Below, piece after piece: positions 42,932-51,780 of a stretch of DNA of 64,000 bases (positions within the stretch are counted from its first letter, which is position 1; each line of letters starts with the position of its first letter). The notes beneath the pieces were generated by a model, which was not told the DNA's origin, searched no databases, and saw only the letters and a list, made by a program, of their open reading frames with translations. This DNA comes from Bacteroidales bacterium. Its GTDB lineage: Bacteria; Bacteroidota; Bacteroidia; Bacteroidales; UBA932. Location of the stretch: the NCBI GenBank assembly GCA_017546125.1, contig JAFYXO010000001.1, positions 41,348 through 105,347 of the forward strand, read 5' to 3'. Both the position numbers and the translations under genes were made by a program.

Positions 42932-44584
42932 TTATTCTACGCTCCTTGTAGAGTTTTTAAGAAGGTCCATTATGAAGATATTTATGGTAGTGCTGTTTTT
43001 CTCCATTCCGAATTTTTGTCGGATGGAATGACTCACTTTGTAGTAGTATTTATTACCGATATAGAATGATATGTCTTTCCCTCTAAGCCCAATGGCATAG
43101 AGGCAGCAGTATCCAATTTCTTGTTGAGAAAGACCATATCCAACAAGAGTTTTGATAAATTGTGGATGTGAGATCGAAAATGTAGCAACAGTTGAATCTA
43201 TAAATGTTTCCTTATCCAGAATATACTTGGAAAGTTCGTTCATGGCTTTTGCTGTGTTTCGTTTTGATAATGTTATATCAGAAACTATGAACTTATTTAG
43301 CAACTCCATTCTTTTATTTAAGCAATTGAGAGAGTCATTGTCAAGGAGATTGCTCTTTACATCTCTTAAAATGGTTATCTCATCTAAAATGTCTTGATAG
43401 AGTCTTGCATATGTTTCCTTATCCTTTTGAAGCTTTTTTATTTGCTCTAAAATTGATAAATAGACAGTAGCAGAAAACAATATGGTGAGTGCAAAAATAA
43501 GGGTAAATATTATTTGCTTTGATTTTGCTTTTTGGGAGGCCAATTCATTTGAATACCTCTCCTCCATAAATTTAAGGTCTGATCGTGCAGAAAATAAACT
43601 TCTTTGATTAAGTTTCTCGGTGTATGCAATATATGCTTGAAGAGCTTTTTCGTGCTCACCCTTAGACTGTAGGATGGTTGAGAGAAAATAGTAATAAATT
43701 GGCTCATAATCCGTGTTAGTGCTGTTTTGCTCATATTTTTCAAGAGCCAGTGCAGCCAGTGGAATATTGTGGCTCATTATATAGGTATTTGATATGGCAA
43801 GCCAATATATAATGCGTTCATTTTTAACTTCTCTTAAATAGTCTTCAATAATTTTATTGGAATCCAATGATGTGATTTTTCTAGAGTTGGCACAGTGGAG
43901 AAGATTGGTGTAGTATGTGCTTTTGTTTTTGTTTGAGAATTTGTCGTATAAGTCATCAATATCATTGAGGTAAGTCAGCGCCTCAGTAAATTTTTCAAGT
44001 ACAATATATGTATTGGCAATACCCAATACAGCAGATATATAGCGCGATGTATCTCCTGCTTGTTTAAAATATGTGCTTGATTTCTGTATATCTTCCAGAG
44101 CTTTTGTGTGTGCAAAAACATTCTTGTAGATATTGTATTTAGCATTATATAATCGCCCCGCAAACAAATAATCCTCCGTTTTGGGGACATATTGCTCCGC
44201 CTTTACAAAATATTCCAGGGCAGATTCGTTATTGCCGGCATTTCTCTCAATCACTCCGCGGTAGTAAAGGGCCTTCATCTTATAGTCATTGCTCCCATGT
44301 TTCCGGTAGTATTCCACTGCAGGAGCTATAATGCTGTCTGAGGTGATGTCGATATAGTTTTTGTCCATCGCCATCGACATAAGGAGGGAGTATCGGGCAT
44401 ATTCGCTTTTGGAAGAGATGCTGTCCCTATTCATCCCTTTAAGCATTTTGTATGCCTGCTCTCCATCTTTTTCGATTATGGATTCGATAAGGTCGAGCTG
44501 CCCCTTTAGCTGTGTATCTGTGCGGCTGCAGGATGTCAGGATGACCATGAATATTAAAATTATGCAGGTGAATCTTCTGTCCAT
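42932..44584 (-). CDS. Membrane-anchored TPR regulator with C-terminal helix-turn-helix-like domain
   Basis: 550 aa with lipobox-like LTSC (Cys19) after a signal segment. Residues ~80-330 are TPR-like helices (YYRGVIERNAGNNESALEYFVKAE, AYIVLEKF-type pairs). A single membrane helix lies near 360-380 (IIFTLIFALTILFSATVYL), then a coiled coil (IKKLQKDKETYARLYQDILDEI). The C-terminal LSQQEIGYCCLYAIGLRGKDISFYIG and YKVSHSIRQKFG resemble a LuxR-like helix-turn-helix. This layout is common in Bacteroidales as a one-piece envelope-to-DNA regulator. It is encoded just upstream of the protease-receptor cluster and is the obvious candidate to control it (inference). Confidence 0.8.
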   Translation of the reverse strand: MDRRFTCIILIFMVILTSCSRTDTQLKGQLDLIESIIEKDGEQAYKMLKGMNRDSISSKSEYARYSLLMSMAMDKNYIDITSDSIIAPAVEYYRKHGSNDYKMKALYYRGVIERNAGNNESALEYFVKAEQYVPKTEDYLFAGRLYNAKYNIYKNVFAHTKALEDIQKSSTYFKQAGDTSRYISAVLGIANTYIVLEKFTEALTYLNDIDDLYDKFSNKNKSTYYTNLLHCANSRKITSLDSNKIIEDYLREVKNERIIYWLAISNTYIMSHNIPLAALALEKYEQNSTNTDYEPIYYYFLSTILQSKGEHEKALQAYIAYTEKLNQRSLFSARSDLKFMEERYSNELASQKAKSKQIIFTLIFALTILFSATVYLSILEQIKKLQKDKETYARLYQDILDEITILRDVKSNLLDNDSLNCLNKRMELLNKFIVSDITLSKRNTAKAMNELSKYILDKETFIDSTVATFSISHPQFIKTLVGYGLSQQEIGYCCLYAIGLRGKDISFYIGNKYYYKVSHSIRQKFGMEKNSTTINIFIMDLLKNSTRSVE

Positions 44585-44664
44585 AATCTAAGTCTTTTAT
44601 TTTTAGTGTGAAAGTATAACAAATCCCCCTCTCCCACAAATTTAAAAGTGGAAAACCACTTATA

Positions 44665-44697
44665 TTTGGATAAATCCAAAACACCTTCTTATATTTG
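44665..44697 (+). promoter_or_regulatory. Promoter of the phosphopantetheinyl transferase gene
   Basis: TTTG at 44665-44668 and TATATTTG at 44690-44697, 21 nt apart, fit the full consensus. The ATG follows 24 nt later. Confidence 0.7.
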
Positions 44698-44721
44698 CAC
44701 CCGAATATTTTATGTAATTAA

Positions 44722-45366
44722 ATGGGACTCTATTCCAAACGTACATTAGACAACGGCGCTACTATCGCCATATGGGAAATCACTGAAAGTGAGGATGACC
44801 TGCGAACGTTATGCTCACCTATCCCCAACGACGAACTCGAAGAACTTGAAATCCTCAGAAGTGAGGCCAGAAGAAAAGAGAAACTCGCTGTAAGAGCTCT
44901 GCTCAATGAGCTTTATCCTGAAAAAGTCTATCTTGGTCACCACGATAATGGCAAACCTTACATCCAGAATTGTGCAGACGAGATAAGTATATCCCACACA
45001 AATAGGTTTGTGGCTATCATCACCCACGACGAAGAGGATGTCGGAATCGATATCGAATGTGTAAACAGAGACTTCTCAGCTGTGGAGAAGAAGGCACTTT
45101 CGGAGGAGGAGATCGACGACCTTAGCGACAAAAACCACAATCTTCAATTAGCTATCTACTGGTGTGCAAAAGAGGCTATCTACAAGAGGATGTCTCAACG
45201 CAGAGTCGATTTTGCAGAGCAGATCGAGCTTGAGAAATTTACCCCTCGCCGCGATGGTGAACTCGAAGCGGTCTTTATCCATAAAGATGGAGAGGAGGAG
45301 GAATTTGAATTGGAATACGAGATGGTGGAAGACCACGTGATGGTGTGGTTGGTAGGAGAGAAATAA
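44722..45366 (+). CDS. 4'-phosphopantetheinyl transferase, Sfp-like
   Basis: 214 aa. Transfers phosphopantetheine from CoA to carrier proteins. The three family motifs are NGKPYI...ISISHTNRFVA (residues ~75-95), the metal-binding VGIDIE near 110 and WCAKEAIYK near 155. The size fits the Sfp/HetI group rather than AcpS. No carrier-protein or NRPS gene is nearby, so its target is probably the fatty-acid ACP or lies elsewhere. Monocistronic with its own promoter and a shared terminator. Confidence 0.92.
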   Translation: MGLYSKRTLDNGATIAIWEITESEDDLRTLCSPIPNDELEELEILRSEARRKEKLAVRALLNELYPEKVYLGHHDNGKPYIQNCADEISISHTNRFVAIITHDEEDVGIDIECVNRDFSAVEKKALSEEEIDDLSDKNHNLQLAIYWCAKEAIYKRMSQRRVDFAEQIELEKFTPRRDGELEAVFIHKDGEEEEFELEYEMVEDHVMVWLVGEK

Positions 45367-45393
45367 AAAAATGCCCGCGAGGGCATTTTTTTT
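45365..45393. terminator. Bidirectional terminator between PPTase and S37 peptidase genes
   Basis: AAAAATGCCC, GCGA, GGGCATTTTT: a GC-rich stem with A and T tracts on each side serves both convergent genes. It touches both stop codons. Confidence 0.88.
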
Positions 45394-46768
45394 ATTCTTC
45401 AAGCCAAGTGCGAAGGATGTTGACCGCTTCTGCCCTCTCTTCATCCGGTAGGGTGAAAATGCGGGCGCGGTGGCTCCCCTTAGGATCTACGAACAGGTGC
45501 ATGGTCTGGCGCCCTTTCCCTTTTTTCTTCAATTGCTCATTTTTGACAGGGGCTTCAGGCATCACTGCGCTCCAAGGGTCGAATTCCCCGTAGATAAACA
45601 TCATTTTAGAGTCAGTTTTCTTCAGGAATTTTTTGATATCCTTGTACAGGTATTTGTCGAATTTGAATGTCTGTCCCTGTGGTACGAAGATTTCTGTCAG
45701 ATACCCTTCTGAATCTTTGATGGTCAGAAGCCCTTTGAAAGGTTTTGTGTCGTATCCGTAATAGCCCAGTTCTTTGGCAGCCTGTACGAAAAATGGGGCA
45801 GATGACCCACCCTCAGCGAAGTAGTCAGGTCCACTGGTTTTTACCAGAAAGTCGAACATCTCCTTGTCGGTCGCCTTTGCGGGGTCGGGGACGATGTCTG
45901 TAGTGTACCCCCATTGCCAGAAGGCAAAAGGGAACTCAAGGACGCAATAGTCATATACTGCATCCATAGGGATCTTGTAGGTGTGGTTCTCTTTCTTGGA
46001 GAGCTCCTCAAACATTGGCCTGATGGTCTCTCTTCTCTTTAGAAATTCCACTTGGAAATTATATAGGATCTCCCGATCCTGTGGAGTGCCGACAAATTTT
46101 GCCAGAAATGGCTCGTGGCGACCATCCTCCTGACCTTTGCAGAGAGGCCCCACGTATGGCACTGAGATGTCGATATCCTCAGGGTAGTAGGTGGTGTAGA
46201 ACATTGCAGTCTGACCACCTTTGCTGATACCGGTAGCGATCCATTTGCCATCATAAATTTTCTTGAAAAGCTGATTTACACGGTGAAGGTCTGCAGCCTC
46301 ATTGCGTGCTGTCATATAGTCCCAATTGAGTGTCTCCGGGGTAATCGACGGGTCATCCTGCATAAAGGGGATCGACTCTCCGAAGTAGCGGTGTTCCACC
46401 TCTATAATGTTGGTTTCAAAGAGGGTAGAGAGCTCATTGGAGTAGCGCGGATGGGCTCCGTTGGAGGTGTACCCCTCTGTTATAAGGAGCATTGGATTGG
46501 CATAATCGACATGGAAGAGGATAACCTTCTGCTTGAAGGTGCCAAGTGAGGGATTTGTGTGGTCGATAGGCTGCTCGATGAAGAGTTTGTATTTGTCTGA
46601 ATAGAGGTCCTCAAGCCTCTCGCCGATCTCCAAAGCCTCGATGCCGCTGACTTTGAAGCCGCACTCTGCCGCAGCTGCCATGATTTTTTCCGGAAGTTGG
46701 GCAAATGTGGGGATAAATAGCAATAGCGCAAATGCTATACTGATGAATTTTCTGATGTTTCTGTTCAT
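45392..46768 (-). CDS. Secreted S37-family (PS-10-like) peptidase
   Basis: 458 aa with signal peptide (ending TFAQ, residue 24). An alpha/beta-hydrolase of the S37 group: the nucleophile elbow is ATGISKGGQTAMFY (GxSxGG, near residue 160), the early HVDYANPMLLITEGY and VEHRYFGES fit, and acidic and His residues of the triad are probably in GEFDPWSA and DPKGSHRA near the C terminus. Members remove N-terminal tri- or dipeptides from peptides. A periplasmic peptide-processing role is likely. It lies next to the accessory cluster but has its own promoter (46799-46806). Confidence 0.88.
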   Translation of the reverse strand: MNRNIRKFISIAFALLLFIPTFAQLPEKIMAAAAECGFKVSGIEALEIGERLEDLYSDKYKLFIEQPIDHTNPSLGTFKQKVILFHVDYANPMLLITEGYTSNGAHPRYSNELSTLFETNIIEVEHRYFGESIPFMQDDPSITPETLNWDYMTARNEAADLHRVNQLFKKIYDGKWIATGISKGGQTAMFYTTYYPEDIDISVPYVGPLCKGQEDGRHEPFLAKFVGTPQDREILYNFQVEFLKRRETIRPMFEELSKKENHTYKIPMDAVYDYCVLEFPFAFWQWGYTTDIVPDPAKATDKEMFDFLVKTSGPDYFAEGGSSAPFFVQAAKELGYYGYDTKPFKGLLTIKDSEGYLTEIFVPQGQTFKFDKYLYKDIKKFLKKTDSKMMFIYGEFDPWSAVMPEAPVKNEQLKKKGKGRQTMHLFVDPKGSHRARIFTLPDEERAEAVNILRTWLEE

Positions 46769-46798
46769 AACTCGATATGGTTAAATCTCTCTTATATG

Positions 46799-46806
46799 CA
46801 AATATA
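46799..46806 (-). promoter_or_regulatory. -7 element of the S37 peptidase gene
   Basis: TATATTTG on the minus strand, followed by GCATA, 30 nt before the ATG. Confidence 0.65.
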
Positions 46807-46827
46807 TAAAATGTCTCAAAAAATACT

Positions 46828-46835
46828 TACTTTTG
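46828..46835 (+). promoter_or_regulatory. -7 element of the tyrS operon
   Basis: TACTTTTG, 42 nt before the tyrS ATG; divergent from the S37 element. Confidence 0.65.
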
Positions 46836-46877
46836 CGGATTAAATAAATCTGACACATAAAAATACGAAGATATAAA

Positions 46878-48167
46878 ATGAAGAATTTTGTAAAGGAACT
46901 ACAGTGGAGAGGGATGATTCAGGATATCATGCCCGGCACAGAAGAGGAATTGATGAAAGGGCCCACAGTGGCATATTTGGGTATTGACCCTACTGCGGAC
47001 TCGCTACATATCGGACACTTGGTGGGTGTGATGATTCTGAAGCACTTCCAGAACTGCGGTCACAGACCTATCGCCCTTCTTGGCGGTGCTACAGGTATGA
47101 TCGGTGACCCATCCATGAAATCTGCAGAGAGAAACCTTCTTGACGAAGCGACCCTTCGCCACAATCAGGAGGCCATCAAAAAACAATTGTCCAAATTCTT
47201 GGATTTTGACAGCGATGCGCCAAATGCCGCAACACTTGTAAACAACTACGACTGGATGAAGGATTTCAGCTTTTTGAACTTCGCCCGTGACATCGGAAAA
47301 CACATCACCGTAAACTACATGATGGCCAAAGACTCTGTGAAGAAGAGACTTTCAGGCGAGTCACGTGAGGGTATGTCTTTCACCGAGTTCACTTATCAGC
47401 TGCTCCAGGGCTACGACTTCCAATACCTTTACGAGAACTATGGCTGCAAGCTTCAGATGGGTGGTAGCGACCAATGGGGAAACATCACCACCGGTACAGA
47501 GCTTATCCGCCGCAAACTTTCAGGCGAGGCGTACGCACTCACTTGCCCATTGATCACCAAAGCAGACGGTGGCAAATTCGGTAAGACAGAGAAAGGTAAT
47601 GTATGGCTCTCTCCTGAGTACACAAGCCCTTACACATTCTATCAGTTCTGGATGAATGTCAGCGACGATGACGCTAAGAAATATATCAAGATCTTCACAA
47701 TGCTTACCCAAGAGGAGGTAGAGGCAGCTGTGGCAGAGCACGAGCAGGCACCTCACCTTAGAACCCTTCAAAAACTTCTTGCTAAAGAGGTTACTTGCAT
47801 GGTTCACTCGGAAGAGGAGTACAATAAGGCTGTTGAGGCATCAGGAATCCTCTTTGGCAACGCCACCTCAGAGGCACTTAAAGGTCTTGACGAGGCAACA
47901 TTCCTTTCAGTGTTTGAGGGTGTTCCTCAGTTCGAACTCTCTACGGAGAAGCTTGGTGGCAATATCCTTGATCTTTTGGCAGTGGATACACAAGTGTTCC
48001 CTTCAAAAGGTGAGTGCCGCAAGATGATCCAAGCCAATGGTTTGAGCATCAATAAAGAGAAATTTACCGATGCAAACGGAGTTTTGACCTCAGAGCACCT
48101 TGTAAACGGTAAATATATCTTGGTACAAAAGGGTAAAAAGAACTATTTCATCCTAAAATTTGTATAG
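46878..48167 (+). CDS. tyrS: Tyrosyl-tRNA synthetase
   Basis: Class-I synthetase, 429 aa. The HIGH motif is in [12 protein letters not shown] near residue 41, and the KMSKS-type loop is [11 protein letters not shown] near 232. The tyrosine-binding YQLLQGYDF and GGSDQWGNI are intact. A C-terminal S4 RNA-binding domain ([19 protein letters not shown]) completes the protein. First gene of an operon with rbfA. Confidence 0.97.
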   Translation: MKNFVKELQWRGMIQDIMPGTEEELMKGPTVAYLGIDPTADSLHIGHLVGVMILKHFQNCGHRPIALLGGATGMIGDPSMKSAERNLLDEATLRHNQEAIKKQLSKFLDFDSDAPNAATLVNNYDWMKDFSFLNFARDIGKHITVNYMMAKDSVKKRLSGESREGMSFTEFTYQLLQGYDFQYLYENYGCKLQMGGSDQWGNITTGTELIRRKLSGEAYALTCPLITKADGGKFGKTEKGNVWLSPEYTSPYTFYQFWMNVSDDDAKKYIKIFTMLTQEEVEAAVAEHEQAPHLRTLQKLLAKEVTCMVHSEEEYNKAVEASGILFGNATSEALKGLDEATFLSVFEGVPQFELSTEKLGGNILDLLAVDTQVFPSKGECRKMIQANGLSINKEKFTDANGVLTSEHLVNGKYILVQKGKKNYFILKFV

Positions 48168-48168
48168 T

Positions 48169-48513
48169 ATGGAAGGCGAAAGCACAAGACAACTGAAAGT
48201 GGCTAAAGAGCTTCAGCGCCACCTTGCGGAGATAATCCGCTCCAAGGGTATGGCTGCATTTGATGGCGCATTGGTCACAGTGAGTGGTGTTAAGATAAGC
48301 CCTGACCTGGCTGTCGCAAGGGCATATTTGAGCATCTTCCCCTCTTCAAAAGCTCCGCAAGTGATGAAGACTATCGAGGAGTCTTCAAAATCTCTTCGTG
48401 GCGAGCTTGGAAGAATAGTGGCAAAGCAATTGAGGATCGTACCTGAATTGATTTTTACCCTCGATGACTCCCTTGACTATGTGGAGCGCATCGATGAGCT
48501 TCTGAAGAAGTAA
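48169..48513 (+). CDS. rbfA: Ribosome-binding factor A
   Basis: 114 aa from the ATG at 48169; the frame's earlier TTG at 48160 lies inside tyrS. RbfA helps mature the 30S subunit. Family features are RQLKVAKELQRHLAEII at the start, VTVSGVKISPDLAVARAYLSI in the centre, and the KH-like end ELGRIVAKQLRIVPELIFTLD. It begins 1 nt after the tyrS stop, so the two are coupled. Confidence 0.94.
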   Translation: MEGESTRQLKVAKELQRHLAEIIRSKGMAAFDGALVTVSGVKISPDLAVARAYLSIFPSSKAPQVMKTIEESSKSLRGELGRIVAKQLRIVPELIFTLDDSLDYVERIDELLKK

Positions 48514-48530
48514 CTTAAATTTACATAGAT

Positions 48531-49754
48531 ATGAACCTGCCGTTATTTGTAGCGAAGCGATATCTTTTCGCGAAGAAGTCACACAATGTGATCAATATCA
48601 TTTCGCTCATCAGTGCGGTAGGTATAGCGATCGGGACCACTGCACTTGTAGTGGTCTTGTCCGTTTATAACGGGTTTGAAGGGCTTGTCAAAGGGATATA
48701 CAGCACATACGAAGCCGATTTGGTCATAGAGCCTGCCAGAGGCAAATTCTTTACCCCTGAAGGTGAAGGATTTGATGCTGTCTGGGGTGATCCAAGGGTA
48801 GAATCGGTCTCTGAAGTCCTTGAGGAGAATGTTTTTCTTACATACGCAGGGCGACAGAGTGTGGCTGTGCTGAAGGGTGTAGACTCGGTGTATCTCTCCA
48901 AGCCACACTTGGATGAGAGTGTCGTGGAGGGTGAGTTTGCACTGAAGGTCAAGGGTGTGGATCATGCTGTCGTGGGTCGTGGCCTTGCAAGGGAGCTTGG
49001 GCTCAGACCTCACTTTCTTGATGCACTCGAAGTGTATTATCCCAGAAAGGATGTTGATGATGTCCTTTTAATGATGAACCCAATGGCATCCCTCTCTAGA
49101 GAGATTTTGTTTCCGTCGGGGGTGGTCAAAGGTGATCAGAATGTCGAAAAAAGCCACCTGTTTGTGTCGATAGAGAAAGCCCGTTCGCTTCTGGACTGTT
49201 CGGGAGAGGTCTCTTCCCTTGAGATAATAATCCGCGAAGGTGAAGATGTGGATGCTGTGCAGGCAAAGTTTGAAGAGACCCTTGGTGAAGGGTATATGGT
49301 GAAGAACAGGTATCAGCAGAATGAGACAATCTACAAAATGATGACCTATGAGAAGGTGGCCATCTACATGATTCTTCTCTTTATCATCATCGTGGTGTCG
49401 TGCAATGTCTTCGGATCACTTACCATGCTCATCATAGAAAAGACAGATGATATTCACACCCTGGAGAGCATGGGTGCTTCTCACAAACTTATAAGAAACA
49501 TTTTTGCCCTGGAGGGGTGGCTGATTACATTCCTGGGGATGATTTGTGGTGTGGTTCTCGGGGTTATCCTCTGCTGGATACAGCAATATTTCGGGGTGAT
49601 CAAAATGCCGGGCAGCTTCATCGTCAACAGCTATCCTGTGGTGGTGAACTGGATAGACATTGTTATCACAGTTGTGGGGGTATCTTTGGTCGGTTTCATC
49701 ATTACCGCACTCCCTGCATGGCGTGTTCTGCCAAAACTTTTAGCGAAAAAGTAA
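48531..49754 (+). CDS. LolC/E-like (FtsX/MacB-type) ABC transporter permease
   Basis: 407 aa. One helix near residues 20-45, a large periplasmic domain (~50-265), then three helices (~275-395) follow the LolC/E topology. The start LFVAKRYLFAKKSHNVINIIS and the loop EKTDDIHTLESMGASHKLI are typical. LolCDE releases lipoproteins from the inner membrane; the ATPase LolD is not in this window. It lies 17 nt after rbfA in the tyrS operon. It could also serve another MacB-type export, since lipoprotein release is inferred from similarity only. Confidence 0.88.
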   Translation: MNLPLFVAKRYLFAKKSHNVINIISLISAVGIAIGTTALVVVLSVYNGFEGLVKGIYSTYEADLVIEPARGKFFTPEGEGFDAVWGDPRVESVSEVLEENVFLTYAGRQSVAVLKGVDSVYLSKPHLDESVVEGEFALKVKGVDHAVVGRGLARELGLRPHFLDALEVYYPRKDVDDVLLMMNPMASLSREILFPSGVVKGDQNVEKSHLFVSIEKARSLLDCSGEVSSLEIIIREGEDVDAVQAKFEETLGEGYMVKNRYQQNETIYKMMTYEKVAIYMILLFIIIVVSCNVFGSLTMLIIEKTDDIHTLESMGASHKLIRNIFALEGWLITFLGMICGVVLGVILCWIQQYFGVIKMPGSFIVNSYPVVVNWIDIVITVVGVSLVGFIITALPAWRVLPKLLAKK

Positions 49755-49858
49755 AAATTTTGAAAAATTTTTGAAAATTGGTGCAACGAATCTGCATCGA
49801 CCTGCATCTATGTAATAGGTTTAGGTTTTAGTACACAAGAAGGGGTACCTGTTGTAGC

Positions 49859-49878
49859 AGAGGGGTGCCTCTTTTTTT
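49859..49878 (+). terminator. Small terminator after the tyrS operon
   Basis: AGAGG, GGTG, CCTCT followed by a T run, about 105 nt after the permease stop. The stem is short. Confidence 0.5.
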
Positions 49879-49908
49879 ATTGGCTCTCGCCAAACCAGCG
49901 CTCCCGAG

Positions 49909-50092
49909 CTTGCCGTATTTGCCTGCGGCAAATACACGCTCTCCGCGGGTCGTCTGATGACGCCTTATTATCCGTTTCTATTTCACTTTTGCTGCGACAT
50001 TTCCCCCAAAGGGTGAAAAGGATGCACGACCTCCCGCCCTTGCCGTATTTGCTCCGCAAATACACGGGCTCCGGTCGGTCCTCTGATGAGGA
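49909..50092. repeat. Two copies of a ~54-bp palindrome-containing repeat, 130-nt period
   Basis: Both copies start CTTGCCGTATTTGC, contain a hairpin (GTATTTGC with GCAAATAC: 49915-49935 and 50045-50063) and end with a second palindrome, CGTCTGATGACG in copy 1 and CCTCTGATGAGG in copy 2. The second stem has changed on both sides together (CGTC/GACG against CCTC/GAGG), a sign that base pairing is kept. Confidence 0.75.
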
Positions 50093-50297
50093 CATTCGCT
50101 TCGCTCAAAATATCCTAATTCACACCCTATTCAATCCTAGTTAGTAACTTTCTCATATACAGCCACTTCCTATACTTTAGGGTGGGGATTTTTACCCACC
50201 CTCAGGTGTGGGAGTATGCTGATAATCAGGGACTTGCTGACGCAGTGTGAAAACAGGGTACAGAGTGGTGCTCAGAAGGGTATCTGCGTCGCGATAT

Positions 50298-51596
50298 TTA
50301 TTTTAGGGTGACTTCGATGATGTAGTCGGGGGTGTTGGCGGGGATGGTTACATCGAGGGTGAGTCGGCCGTTGCGGTGTTTGTATTGTAGAGGGGTGCGG
50401 TCGGCAAATGTCACTACCGATTTGATTTTCCCTTCGAGTGGGATATCGACACTGTTCACAGATTCTCCGATGATATGTATGAAAAGGCGGTCCCCTTTGC
50501 GGGTGGTAACGATGTTTTCACCATCGGTGTACCCTCCGGAGGTGGTGCCGTAGATCGCGTCACCATTGGCTGAGAGCCATTGCCCTATATCACTGAGGCG
50601 CGAAAGTGCTGTGGCAGGGAGGGTTCCGTCGGGCTGAGGGCCGATGTTGAGGAGCAGGTTAGCCCCTTTGCCGGAGGTCTGAACGAGGAGCCTGATTAGC
50701 TCTGTGGTGGATTTGTAGTTCTGGTCTGCCACTTTGTACCCCCACATTCCGTTCATGGTCTGACATGTTTCGAGAGGTAGTCGGCTGATCTCCTGTCCGG
50801 AGAGACCCGCTTTGTTTTCTCCAGGTACATCACGCTCAAAGATCTGGATATCTTCACCTTCGAATGGGACCTGGTGATGGTTGTTGCCGACCAAGCAGGC
50901 GGGTTGCAGACGGTGCACCAGTTCGTATTGGTATGGGAGTTCCCAGTCAAATGCAGTGGAGTCTGAGTCGTGATCCCACCAGCCGTCAAACCAGATGGCT
51001 CCGATCTCCCCGTATTGGGTCAGCAGCTCGGTGAGCTGGGCGTTCATAAAGTCGTAGTAGCCTCTCCAGTCGGGATTGTCCAGAGACTTGGTGGTGCGGC
51101 CTGTGCGCCCTGCCGGGTAGTCTTCCCTGGTCCAGTCTATATGAGAGTAGTAGAGGTGCAGTTTAATCCCTTGACGGTGGCACTCGTCGGCAAGCTGACG
51201 GATGACATCCCGGCCATATGGGGTGTTCATAATGTTGTAGTCAGACTGTTTGGTATCCCACATCGAGAACCCCTCGTGGTGGCGTGAGGTGAAGCAGATG
51301 TATCTGGCACCGGAGGCCTTGATGGCTGATACCCATTGCTCTGCATCGAACAGGTGTGGGTAGAATGCTTGTGCCGCTTTGGCGTATTCCTTACTGTCGA
51401 TGCCGCGGTTCATATACCATTCCCCTTGGGCGAACATACTGTAGAGACCCCAATGGAGGAAGATGCCGAATTTGCTGTCGGCGAACTCCTGGCGTGCTTT
51501 CAGATTTTCCGGGGTGGGGGTGTATGTCTGGGCCGAAATGGGGTGTGTCGCTGTCAGAAGGGCGAGGGCCAGAATGGTGGTCATTAGTCGCTTCAT
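50298..51596 (-). CDS. Alpha-L-fucosidase, GH29
   Basis: The ATG at 51596 gives 432 aa with signal peptide (MKRLMTTILALALLTATHPISAQ); the longer frame reads through a repeat doublet. A GH29 catalytic barrel: FGIFLHWGLYSMF (residues 43-55), TSRHHEGFSMWDT (103-115) and the nucleophile Asp204 in IWFDGWWD. A C-terminal beta domain follows from about residue 340. It removes terminal fucose from glycans, probably in the periplasm. No SusCD pair or other glycosidase is adjacent, so it is not part of an obvious polysaccharide locus here. Confidence 0.94.
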   Translation of the reverse strand: MKRLMTTILALALLTATHPISAQTYTPTPENLKARQEFADSKFGIFLHWGLYSMFAQGEWYMNRGIDSKEYAKAAQAFYPHLFDAEQWVSAIKASGARYICFTSRHHEGFSMWDTKQSDYNIMNTPYGRDVIRQLADECHRQGIKLHLYYSHIDWTREDYPAGRTGRTTKSLDNPDWRGYYDFMNAQLTELLTQYGEIGAIWFDGWWDHDSDSTAFDWELPYQYELVHRLQPACLVGNNHHQVPFEGEDIQIFERDVPGENKAGLSGQEISRLPLETCQTMNGMWGYKVADQNYKSTTELIRLLVQTSGKGANLLLNIGPQPDGTLPATALSRLSDIGQWLSANGDAIYGTTSGGYTDGENIVTTRKGDRLFIHIIGESVNSVDIPLEGKIKSVVTFADRTPLQYKHRNGRLTLDVTIPANTPDYIIEVTLK

Positions 51597-51656
51597 GGTG
51601 TAGTGTGCTAGGGGGTGTGCTTCTTGTTGGTTGACGGTGGTGGTTATTCTCATTTT

Positions 51657-51735
51657 GGGCACAAAATAGTGGGTTTTCGTGCCCGTTTGGTGTTTTTCAG
51701 GTGGTTTGGGCATGGAAATGGCGGTTTTCGTGCCC
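51657..51735. repeat. REP-like 28-nt hairpin doublet, 51-nt period
   Basis: Units at 51657-51684 and 51708-51735. The first folds GGGCACAAAA against TTTTCGTGCCC; the second folds GGGCATGGAAA against TTTTCGTGCCC with mismatches. Starts are 51 nt apart, the same period as the doublets at 15864 and 63759, although the arm sequence differs. Confidence 0.75.
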
Positions 51736-51780
51736 GTTTTGCCGTGTGGATCCCCGAACAGGTTTAGGGCGACCGGAAGA

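Larger units (their letters stand above)
49755..50297. other. Gene-free repeat stretch between permease and fucosidase genes
   Basis: No credible gene. It holds a terminator (49859-49878), two copies of a ~54-bp repeat (49909-49962 and 50039-50092) and a perfect stem AGGGTGGG/CCCACCCT at 50179-50202. The open frame across 49877-50095 only translates the repeat, each copy in a different frame. Confidence 0.65.

Noticed and set aside
49877..50095. Open frame of 72 codons on the minus strand
   Set aside because: It only translates the twin repeat, with the two copies read in different frames, so protein selection is not supported.
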